DNA of 44,333 nucleotides. Origin: Candidatus Methanoxibalbensis ujae (GTDB lineage: Archaea > Halobacteriota > Syntropharchaeia > Alkanophagales > Methanospirareceae). The translations under genes and the position numbers were made by a program. Under the pieces are notes generated by a model. It did no database searches. It was not told the origin of the DNA and saw nothing but the letters and a program-made list of their open reading frames with translations. Shown here piece after piece: positions 7,870-15,069 of this stretch; the first letter of the stretch is position 1; every line of letters starts with the position of its first letter. The stretch is from positions 1-44,333 of the forward strand of contig JAOQIN010000010.1 in assembly GCA_026134085.1 (NCBI GenBank). Direction: 5' to 3'.

Positions 7870-8715
7870 TTACAATCTCAGCAGTTTGGATAACAGTGTT
7901 TCGCCTTTCACATTACAATGCTCGTTGAAAATGCAGAGATGGCAGGGTGCATGATCGCCTTTTTCGGGGAATTTCCCGCTTTTTATTGCTCTCACACGCT
8001 TCAACGCGTGCAGAGCCACAGCTCTGTCCTTTCTTCTTATGACTGTGGCTCTGAAAGAAGCATCTCTGATGTATTCCACAAATCCCCTGCTGACTGTGAT
8101 GTTGTATGATTCCTCTATCAAAAATGCGTAAGCGGCGAGAGATGCCCTGTCGGAAGCCCACACGCCCATTTCAGGGCTTTTTCCGGTGCGGATTATGCAT
8201 GGCACCTTTTCCTCATTGTCTATCTCTATCATCTTGTCAACGCATCCGCTCATTCTCAGCTTTGAGGAGAACATCAGATGTTCTCGTATGAACCCGTGCT
8301 TGATCTCCGTTTTTATAATCTCACTTCTCGCTGATTTCATGATAATCTGCGATCGCTTCATATATTCTATGAAATCTCTGTGTATTTCTCTCAATATGTT
8401 GTCATCTATGCATCTCAAATTGTCACTGTAAACATATCTCAAATCTTCCATAATGCTTTGAGCGAGGTTTTCAATTACCTCTTCCTTCTCTCCACAGTCA
8501 GCCAGTTCCTTCACCGTTTCTGGCAATTTAAATGCGAGCTCTCTCAGAAGCATTTTCTCTGTCATGCGTCTCATGCGAGCTTCCTGCGCTGCAGTGTTCT
8601 CTGATTGCTGCGCTTTAAAATAAAGTATGCGAGGGCAGAGGAAGAAAGTTGAAATATCGGAAACCTTCACCTCACCGCGCATGTCTTTTATTTGTCCGTT
8701 ATTTATTTCTGACAT
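7870..8715 (-). CDS. Cas4-like (RecB/PD-(D/E)XK family) Fe-S protein with altered catalytic motif
   Basis: A 281-residue protein with the Cas4/Dna2-nuclease layout. The first cluster cysteine sits in FLCPRILYF (Cys27) and the other three in APCHLCIFNEHC (Cys258, 261, 267), as for a [4Fe-4S] cluster clamping the nuclease fold. The nuclease core keeps GCVD (Asp160) and the motif after it, GVWASDRASLAAYAFLIEE. However, the E-x-K of the active site reads I-I-R (residues 174-176, before TGK), so both Glu and Lys are missing. It may bind DNA without cutting. No cas1/cas2 or CRISPR array is in the window. It is divergent from PCNA across 47 bases, which suggests a replication or repair role rather than CRISPR adaptation. 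ATG 8715 lacks a ribosome site; ATG 8682 is an alternative. Confidence 0.7.
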   Translation of the reverse strand: MSEINNGQIKDMRGEVKVSDISTFFLCPRILYFKAQQSENTAAQEARMRRMTEKMLLRELAFKLPETVKELADCGEKEEVIENLAQSIMEDLRYVYSDNLRCIDDNILREIHRDFIEYMKRSQIIMKSARSEIIKTEIKHGFIREHLMFSSKLRMSGCVDKMIEIDNEEKVPCIIRTGKSPEMGVWASDRASLAAYAFLIEESYNITVSRGFVEYIRDASFRATVIRRKDRAVALHALKRVRAIKSGKFPEKGDHAPCHLCIFNEHCNVKGETLLSKLLRL

Positions 8716-8762
8716 CTATTTCTATTGGTAAGGAGGAAACAGAGAAGGAGGTGTGGACAAAG

Positions 8763-9503
8763 ATGTTCCGTGCCCGGATAGATGCATCGCTCTTAAAGGA
8801 GTGCGTGGATGCGATCACTGCTGTTGTGGATGAATCACGCCTCAAAATCTCGGATGATGGCTGGCGAGTCCGTGCGGTTGATGCCGCGAATGTGGCACTG
8901 ATAGATTTTGAGCTGAGGAGAGAGGCATTTGATGAATATGAAAATCAGACTGATGAGGAACAGGAAACGGAAATAGGGATTGATTTCTCAAAATTGAGTG
9001 ATATTTTGCGTGTAGGCTGGCGGAAAGGTGACATCACACTGGAATTAAATGACAAATTGCATGTAAAGATGAATGCACTTTCATACACATTATCTCTTAT
9101 AAGTATTGAAACATTGCGAAAGGAGCCAAAATTACCTTCATTGGAGTTTCCAACGAGGGTTGTATTGGATGCTGAAGATTTCAGAAAAGTGATAAAAGTG
9201 GCTGAGAAGATGGGGGATCATATCGTGATGGGCGTTTCCGGCGATGTTTTTTTCATGGAGGCGGAGAGTGAGATGGATTCAATGCGATTTGAGCTGAGGA
9301 GAGAAGAGCTCCTCTCTCTCTCAGGAGATAACGCCCGCAGTATATTTTCGCTTGACTACATTGCTGCGATGAGCCGTGCGATGAATGTGGAGACAGTCAC
9401 GCTTTATCTCGGCACTGATTATCCTCTGAGAATTGAGTTTGAGCTCGCCGACGGCGCAGTTCACATCATGTATCTGCTTGCTCCACGCATAGAATCTGAG
9501 TGA
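8763..9503 (+). CDS. pcn: DNA polymerase sliding clamp (PCNA)
   Basis: A 246-residue PCNA, the trimeric clamp that tethers polymerases, Fen1, ligase and RFC at replication forks. It begins MFRARIDASLLKECVDAI and has the interdomain region typical of the family. It ends in MYLLAPRIESE, where LLAPRIE is the conserved C-terminal patch that contacts PIP-box partners. The reading frame is open 38 codons upstream, but homology and the AAGGAGGTG site at 8745-8753 put the start at ATG 8763. It is the first gene of an apparent operon with priL and xseB, 42 bases before priL. Confidence 0.95.
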   Translation: MFRARIDASLLKECVDAITAVVDESRLKISDDGWRVRAVDAANVALIDFELRREAFDEYENQTDEEQETEIGIDFSKLSDILRVGWRKGDITLELNDKLHVKMNALSYTLSLISIETLRKEPKLPSLEFPTRVVLDAEDFRKVIKVAEKMGDHIVMGVSGDVFFMEAESEMDSMRFELRREELLSLSGDNARSIFSLDYIAAMSRAMNVETVTLYLGTDYPLRIEFELADGAVHIMYLLAPRIESE

Positions 9504-9545
9504 AGGTCGCCATATTCAGCATGCTGAGTGTGCGAAGGGGTGGCA

Positions 9546-10637
9546 ATGGAAGTGGAAGTGTTGTGTTTTTTTCCCTTCTTGAGGAAATCCTCCGATTATA
9601 TAAAGGAGATTGGCGTCAGTTTGGATGACCTCATTTACTCAGCTGCGTTTGAGCGCGCACGTGATAGGGGCTGTGAGCGCGTTATTTCCGCAATCAAAAC
9701 AGGAGAGGTGTCATCGCACCATGTGCTGGCGAAGGATGTGGATATGGAGATTCTCTCATATCCATTTGCGAGAATTCTCGTCAGCTGCATAGGTGATACT
9801 CATCTCGCACGCAGATATGCGAGGGCGGAGGCGAAAACCGCATACAAGATACTGAGTGCTTCCATCGCAGATGAAACGCTGCTGCATGCGCTCGCAGAGG
9901 ATCTCGGCGTGACGGTGTTATGTGGAGGCACATCTCACACTTCCTGTGACGGGGTCGTAGGCGCAGCAAAGCTGGATTTTGGTGTCAGGATGTATCGCAT
10001 ACATTTTACGGATTACCTCCGTCTCGCATCTGAGTTGAGGGGCAGTAAATGGCGTCTTGTGAATCGCATGCTCCACGAGGGCTTCGTTATGGTGAGCGGA
10101 AACGACCTTCTGCAACTCTTTCATGAGGCTTTCTATGACAGAGTGCGGGAGAATCTTCCGATTGAGGTTCCCGGGGATATCTGCGATGCCGTCCGCAAAT
10201 ACACGGATGAGATAAGACAGGTGTTGTCCGTGAATACGAGAGAGGATCGTTCAATCGCCTGTGACGGGATCTCCCAATCCGCTTTCCCGCCATGCATCTC
10301 ATATCTGCTTAAAAGACTGATGGGGGGTGAGGAAATATCCCACAGTGCCAGGTTCGCTCTCACATCTTTTCTTCTGAACATAGGAATGCGCACGGAGGAC
10401 ATCATCCGTCTATATGAGAAAGCGCCTGATTTCGATGCTGAAAAGACCAGATACCAGATAGAACACATTGCGGGCTCGAGAGGCACAAAATACACGGCAC
10501 CTTCATGCAGAACAATGCGCACTTATGGCATATGCGTGAGGGAAAATGATGAATTGTGTGAGAAAGTGGCACACCCTCTCGGCTATTACGCACTCGCAAA
10601 AGAAAAGGAGAAATCAGAAAAACGAAGAAACATGTGA
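9546..10637 (+). CDS. priL: DNA primase large subunit PriL
   Basis: A 363-residue large primase subunit. It pairs with PriS to make RNA primers. Residues 1-210 form the helical N-terminal domain, with SYPFARIL at 71-78. The C-terminal domain carries the [4Fe-4S] cysteines Cys250 (PPCISYLL), Cys321, Cys330 and Cys338, the four-Cys arrangement known from archaeal and eukaryotic PriL. ATG 9546 follows GAAGGGGTGG and fits homologues; an upstream ATG at 9528 adds six residues and is less likely. Placement between PCNA and XseB makes a compact replication/repair operon. PriS is not in the window. Confidence 0.9.
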   Translation: MEVEVLCFFPFLRKSSDYIKEIGVSLDDLIYSAAFERARDRGCERVISAIKTGEVSSHHVLAKDVDMEILSYPFARILVSCIGDTHLARRYARAEAKTAYKILSASIADETLLHALAEDLGVTVLCGGTSHTSCDGVVGAAKLDFGVRMYRIHFTDYLRLASELRGSKWRLVNRMLHEGFVMVSGNDLLQLFHEAFYDRVRENLPIEVPGDICDAVRKYTDEIRQVLSVNTREDRSIACDGISQSAFPPCISYLLKRLMGGEEISHSARFALTSFLLNIGMRTEDIIRLYEKAPDFDAEKTRYQIEHIAGSRGTKYTAPSCRTMRTYGICVRENDELCEKVAHPLGYYALAKEKEKSEKRRNM

Positions 10638-10654
10638 TAAGGAGATGAGATTTA

Positions 10655-10990
10655 ATGGAGGACCGGGAGATGAAGACAGAGGGCAAAAATGCGGAGGAGA
10701 GGGTTTGTGATGACTGTGAAATGAGCAATGAAAATAAAAGCGCAGGCGGAGGCAGTGAACATAGCAGTGAAAAAATGACACTTGAGGAAGCCATGATTCG
10801 CCTTGAGGAGATCGTTAATACACTGAGAGATGGGAATTTGTCACTTGAAAATGCACTTCAACTTTTTGAAGAAGGTGTGAATCTGTGCAGGTTCTGCAAT
10901 AAAAAGCTGGATGAGGCTGAATTCAAAGTTCAAATGCTGATTGAGGAGGAGGATGGCATAAGGATAAGAGATATGGAAAGCACAGAATAG
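10655..10990 (+). CDS. xseB: Exodeoxyribonuclease VII small subunit
   Basis: A 111-residue protein whose second half (from about residue 39) is a full XseB helical hairpin: LEEAMIRLEEIVNTLRDG, then LSLENALQLFEEGV, then the C-x2-C-containing LCRFCNKKLDEAE. XseB multimerises around XseA to form exonuclease VII, which degrades single-stranded DNA. The first 38 residues are a charged, low-complexity extension that bacterial XseB lacks. The family is bacterial in origin and patchy in archaea (for example methanosarcinal genomes), so lateral transfer is probable. AAGGAG at 10640-10645 supports the start. XseA is not in the window. Confidence 0.88.
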   Translation: MEDREMKTEGKNAEERVCDDCEMSNENKSAGGGSEHSSEKMTLEEAMIRLEEIVNTLRDGNLSLENALQLFEEGVNLCRFCNKKLDEAEFKVQMLIEEEDGIRIRDMESTE

Positions 10991-11020
10991 AGCAGCGGCA
11001 GTGAGTGAAGGAGCATCATT

Positions 11021-11092
11021 GGGCCCGTGGTCTAGGGGTATGACGTCGCCTTTACGAGGCGAAGGTCATGCGTTCGAATCGCATCGGGCCCA
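11021..11092 (+). tRNA. tRNA-Val (anticodon TAC)
   Basis: A complete cloverleaf: acceptor GGGCCCG pairs with CGGGCCC (11085-11091) with discriminator A at 11092. The anticodon stem TCGCC/GGCGA encloses loop TTTACGA with anticodon TAC. The T arm is ATGCG-TTCGAAT-CGCAT. CCA is not encoded and no intron is present. It lies 30 bases after xseB with no TATA box of its own in that spacer, so it may be cut from the pcn-priL-xseB transcript. A T/C-rich stretch follows and may end transcription. Confidence 0.96.
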
Positions 11093-11674
11093 TAATCTCC
11101 CCTTCTTTTTGTTTTCTCTGTTCTCTCAATTTTCTCTGTTTCCTGTTGGCATCAATCTTGCATCCATAGATTGTGTTGATTCTTCTTTGTCTATGATTGG
11201 ATCAACGTGTCCGAATAAGCATCAAACAGCAAATGAGGGACCATCCGGTGACGGTGCCGGTGACGGCGGATATAAAAAAACTGCTGAAAGAATTTGATTT
11301 AAAAAAGTGAAATAAAAGTTGCGGCGATGTATCTCCTCTCATCCCGGAAGAATCTCAAATGTTTGCAAATCGGCCGTCCACTACTGGAGGGACGCTTTTT
11401 TGGTGAGGAGAATAAGAAGGAAAACTCGTAATAGCTTGCTTATATGAAAGAAGCACAACGGAAATGCTATACTCTGATAAGATGAACCTCCAGACGAGAG
11501 ATCAGGATGTGTGAGGCGGATGATTTTGGACAGATTATACTGCTCCGGAAGGAAAAGTGAGAGATCTTGAGGTTCGAGGAGAAGAGTTGAGGTTCGAGTA
11601 GGAGAGGCTGGAACAGGTTATGCAGGATGTTCGCTCAACATGGTGAGATGGTGTCATCAGAACAGCACACAGGC
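11093..11674. other. Gene-free region with a terminator-like hairpin
   Basis: No credible coding region is present in these 582 bases. Directly after the tRNA is a T-rich stretch (11098-11135). At 11375-11394 a CGTCC/GGACG stem is followed by a T6 run (11396-11401), which looks like a terminator or the end of a small RNA on the plus strand. Near 11570-11605 the phrase TTGAGGTTCGAG occurs twice about 20 bases apart. The composition and broken reading frames resemble mobile-element debris, but I could not match it to the tnpA/tnpB relics elsewhere in the window. Confidence 0.45.
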
Positions 11675-13714
11675 TCAGCACAACCTGAATGGCTTGAAGG
11701 GGACGCCTCCCCCCTCATAAAACTTCGTGAACCACTCGTAGAAGTGGAGCCTGATAGTGTGTATCGCAGACATTATAGCCTCAAGCAATATCACAATAAC
11801 AGTTCCGAGGAGAAAAATGACAGCACCGATTATTATTCCGACATATGGAACATTGAGACACATGAATGACAGCAGAATGAACACCTCTATCAGCGCAGCA
11901 TGACAGAGCGCGAGCGCGAGAATCCTGCCATAAGATATGATGTTCGCAAGAAATCTGAAGAAGTTCTCAAGAACAGCATCTATCACACCGTCAATGAGTA
12001 TGAGCAGGTAGTCCATCGCCGACCTCGTTTCTTCGCTGTGCTCTGAAGATTCGTGATGATGCTTCAACTCACCGACTACATGGAATATGAAAAGCAATAT
12101 AACGGGCAGAACCAGGAAAACAAACGCCTGCCAATACTCAAATTTGTGGAAAAATATCTTGAACAGCGACAATATGAAATACACAGCACCGAACATGCAC
12201 CACAGCTTCACAACACTGCTTATTCCCTCCATAATCTTACGCTCTGAAAATCTCATTATTCCGTTGAGAACAAGCCCAAGACCCATGTGGACAAAACCGA
12301 TCATCATTGTTATGATGAAGAACATCTTTATCTCCTTAATTGGCTCAAACAGGAATGTTGGCAGACCTTCAAATGCCTTCAGAACATATATGAGCATGCT
12401 CGGCAACTTCATTCCGAGAGATTCCTCAATGATATGAGAAACATGCATGCTGAATCCGAAGAACTCGCCGAAGAGTAATCCGCCTATGATTGAGAAAAAA
12501 CCACAGAGTGATATTATTGTTCCCATATCAGTTCCAATCCTCCTTCTCAAAATAAACCCGAGAGTCAGGAGAATGAGGCCATGACCGATGTCCGGAAACA
12601 TAAGACCGAATATAATGGGAAATATTATTGCTGTTATGAATGTGGGATCAATATCACGATAAAGAGGTGTTCCATACATCTCTATCACAGATTCAAACGA
12701 CTTTATTATTGGCGGATTTTTCAGAAGTGTGGGGACTCTTCTGTCATCTCTGCTCGGCTTGCGAACATCAACCACACAACATTCACCAACTTCCTCCTTC
12801 AATCCAGATATCACACGCTCAACATCTGATGCCGGTGTCCAGCCGTGTATAACTCTTGCGTGCTCTGTCCTCCCGAAAAGCATCTTGGCCCTCATCTTAC
12901 TGTGCTCAGTGCTTGCGAAATCACGCATCTTCATAAGTGTTTCCATGTGCTCATCGCGAAATGCAGCCAGATCACGCCTCACATCTGATATCCTTTTGTT
13001 CAATGATGCAATTTCCTCCTCAACCACGCTCATTGCATGTGCTATATCTGCTGGCATATCCTCCGGAATCTTCTCAAATTCATAATCATATCTTCTCAAA
13101 ACCCTCTCAACTCTGTCCTTATACTCAATCAGCGATATGACAACTGTTTTATCATTTTTTGTTGCGATGAAGAAATTCTCATCAACAGCATCTTTAAGCG
13201 CTCTCTCCAGGCTTTCTGCATTTTCTGCGGGCAGCTTTCCGAAGAAAACGCATATGAACTCTCCCCTGATTTGATCAAGGGATTCAATGCCAAATTCCCT
13301 GAGATCATTCAACATTGCGAGCACTTCACGCCTCTCAGCAAGTTCCTTCTCAAGAGTTTTCAGGTTTTCAATGAGAGATGTTGCATTTCTCTCAAGTTCC
13401 TGAAAAGATGCGGAGACATCATCAAGATTGTTCCATGTTCTGTTCGATGCATGATGTCTTTTTGCCTCGCCGCCGGAGGAGGTTCCTGTTGCGCCCTTTA
13501 TCATGTCAATCAAATTATCAATTTTTGTGACAATTTCAGCACTCTTCATGAGTAGTTCCTCTGAAGGTCTGACAAAGCCCCCCCAATCGTCAATGAACAC
13601 GCGGACATCTGTGAGATGGACATTACCCAGTGCGTCCAATCGTTTTATAACGCGGTCAACATCATCTTCAAGCACAATGACACGCAGCTCTCGCATCTCC
13701 ACCGGCTTCAGCAT
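11675..13714 (-). CDS. atpI: A-type ATP synthase subunit a/I (membrane stator)
   Basis: A 679-residue subunit I (a) of the archaeal A1Ao ATPase. The N-terminal 330 residues are the soluble, coiled-coil stator arm (for example VVEEEIASLNKRISDVRRDL). The C-terminal half has about eight membrane helices, beginning near FITAIIFPIIFGLMFPDIGHG. SYGRILALALCHAALIE carries the Arg that faces the c-ring Glu in the ion path. ATG 13714 follows GGAGGAGGTG; an in-frame extension of nine residues upstream is unlikely. It stands alone here, whereas the gene usually heads or follows atpH/atpK in the ATPase operon. A TATA-like ATTATTATATTTTTC on the minus strand near 13855-13868 is a possible promoter. Confidence 0.93.
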   Translation of the reverse strand: MLKPVEMRELRVIVLEDDVDRVIKRLDALGNVHLTDVRVFIDDWGGFVRPSEELLMKSAEIVTKIDNLIDMIKGATGTSSGGEAKRHHASNRTWNNLDDVSASFQELERNATSLIENLKTLEKELAERREVLAMLNDLREFGIESLDQIRGEFICVFFGKLPAENAESLERALKDAVDENFFIATKNDKTVVISLIEYKDRVERVLRRYDYEFEKIPEDMPADIAHAMSVVEEEIASLNKRISDVRRDLAAFRDEHMETLMKMRDFASTEHSKMRAKMLFGRTEHARVIHGWTPASDVERVISGLKEEVGECCVVDVRKPSRDDRRVPTLLKNPPIIKSFESVIEMYGTPLYRDIDPTFITAIIFPIIFGLMFPDIGHGLILLTLGFILRRRIGTDMGTIISLCGFFSIIGGLLFGEFFGFSMHVSHIIEESLGMKLPSMLIYVLKAFEGLPTFLFEPIKEIKMFFIITMMIGFVHMGLGLVLNGIMRFSERKIMEGISSVVKLWCMFGAVYFILSLFKIFFHKFEYWQAFVFLVLPVILLFIFHVVGELKHHHESSEHSEETRSAMDYLLILIDGVIDAVLENFFRFLANIISYGRILALALCHAALIEVFILLSFMCLNVPYVGIIIGAVIFLLGTVIVILLEAIMSAIHTIRLHFYEWFTKFYEGGGVPFKPFRLC

Positions 13715-13741
13715 GGCACCCTCACACCTCCTCCAGTTCAC

Positions 13742-14061
13742 AGCAGTTCCGCTGGCGGTTCCGTTATGCTCAACGCAGTATCCTCAGCCGCTCGCCCAAC
13801 GGTGCAGCCAGTGGCGTGTTCGCACAGCGCGGGTTGAGATGAGCATCATCAAAGAAAAATATAATAATTTCTCTTTTTTGTAAGCGGACCAGTAAGCGGA
13901 CCACCGGGGGATGCATGTTGCGTTGCAGCCCACCCGGGTGGGCAGCTGAGTGTGAGGTGCTGAGGTGCTGAGTGTGAGGTGTAACCAATAGGAATAATGA
14001 GGAGGAATGAGAATGAGGAGTATGGCGTGCATAATCTGATGATGCGAGGGAGTGAGTGAGA
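13742..14061. other. Divergent intergenic region with palindrome and tandem repeats
   Basis: A 320-base spacer between atpI (minus) and the phosphatase gene (plus), without a gene. It holds the atpI TATA-like element (13855-13868, minus strand), two exact tandem copies of GTAAGCGGACCA (13880-13903), a perfect 16-base palindrome GCCCACCCGGGTGGGC (13928-13943), and imperfect GAGTGTGAGGTGCT repeats (about 13949-13981). The palindrome is a plausible operator or hairpin. Confidence 0.6.
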
Positions 14062-14913
14062 ATGGACGAGCATGAGCTTTTAGCGATTTCAAAGGAGATA
14101 CAGGGAGATGTGAGGAGGTTCATTGAGGAGAACGAGGAGGATTGCGGTGAGATCATAGGAAAGCGTGTGAGTGATGTTACAAGGCGCATAGACATGTTTG
14201 CGGAGCGTGCACTGGAGCGTGCGCTGGAGAGGCGTGGCATATGTGCGCATATAATCTCGGAGGAGCTCGGCGATCATGTTTTTCCTGAGGACTGCAAGCC
14301 CGAATGCACTCTTATATTTGATCCAATTGACGGCTCTTCAAACGCTGCGACAGGAATTCCCTTCTTCTGTTCATCAATTGCATATTCGCCCAAGACAGAT
14401 AATGTGTCGTTTGATGACATAGAGATAGGCGTCATTGCGACAATATTCGGAAGGATATATCACGCTGTTAAAGGTGTTGGCAAGGCGTTTGTTGATGGGA
14501 AGGAGATGCCTCGCCCGATGAAGGGGAAGGACAAAGCGATAGTCAGCATTTATTCATACGGCAGGAGAATTCCAAATCCGCTCATTAAGAAGCTTTTTGA
14601 GATGCAATATGCTGAAAGATTTCTTGTCCGTGTGCTCGGCAGCATTGCAGTTGAAATGTGTTATGTGGCGGAGGGCGTCATGGATGCTGTGGTTGACCTC
14701 AGAGGCTCTCTTAACGGCTACGATATCGCATCCGCACTTCTCATATTGAGGGAAACAGGAGGTGTCGCAACAGATATTTATGGAAATAATGTGAGCGGGG
14801 AGGTGGCAAAGACCATAAGTATACCCATAATAGCTGCCCGCAAAAAGGAAATGCACGACAGAATCATTGATTATATAAGAAGTGCTCTTCCGAGCAGCGA
14901 GTTTGAGCGATGA
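14062..14913 (+). CDS. Inositol-1-monophosphatase / fructose-1,6-bisphosphatase family protein
   Basis: A 283-residue Mg-dependent phosphatase. Its motifs are ISEELG (metal-binding Glu pair), DPIDGSSN (the D-P-x-D-G-S/T core) and LNGYDIASALLILRETGG (the third Asp and the family tail). Archaeal members often act on both inositol-1-phosphate and fructose bisphosphate, serving inositol lipids or gluconeogenesis; the substrate here is not decided by sequence. GCGAGGGAG at 14044-14052 best fits ATG 14062; GTG 14056 is an in-frame alternative. It is followed by a repeat-rich spacer and Rli1. Confidence 0.9.
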   Translation: MDEHELLAISKEIQGDVRRFIEENEEDCGEIIGKRVSDVTRRIDMFAERALERALERRGICAHIISEELGDHVFPEDCKPECTLIFDPIDGSSNAATGIPFFCSSIAYSPKTDNVSFDDIEIGVIATIFGRIYHAVKGVGKAFVDGKEMPRPMKGKDKAIVSIYSYGRRIPNPLIKKLFEMQYAERFLVRVLGSIAVEMCYVAEGVMDAVVDLRGSLNGYDIASALLILRETGGVATDIYGNNVSGEVAKTISIPIIAARKKEMHDRIIDYIRSALPSSEFER

Positions 14914-14955
14914 GCGGTGTCGTGGCGAGGAGCTGTGCATTTGTGCTATATGACA

Positions 14956-15013
14956 GGATGTGATAAAATGCGATAAAATGCGATAAGATGTGATAAAGTG
15001 TGATGAGGTGTGA
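14956..15013. repeat. Tandem short repeat (GATAAAATGC-like unit)
   Basis: About six imperfect copies of a GATGTGATAAAATGC/GATAAGATGTGATAAAGTG unit occupy the spacer upstream of rli1. The unit is rich in ATG and TGA triplets. No gene or binding motif is recognised. Confidence 0.6.
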
Positions 15014-15069
15014 TGTTGTGAGGGCACAGAGTCACAATTTGAGTGGTTTTGAGGCCGGAGGTGTGTGAT

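Noticed and set aside
11570-11674. Possible further mobile-element remnant at 11.3-11.7 kb
   Set aside because: Broken frames look like debris but no segment could be matched to TnpA or TnpB motifs.
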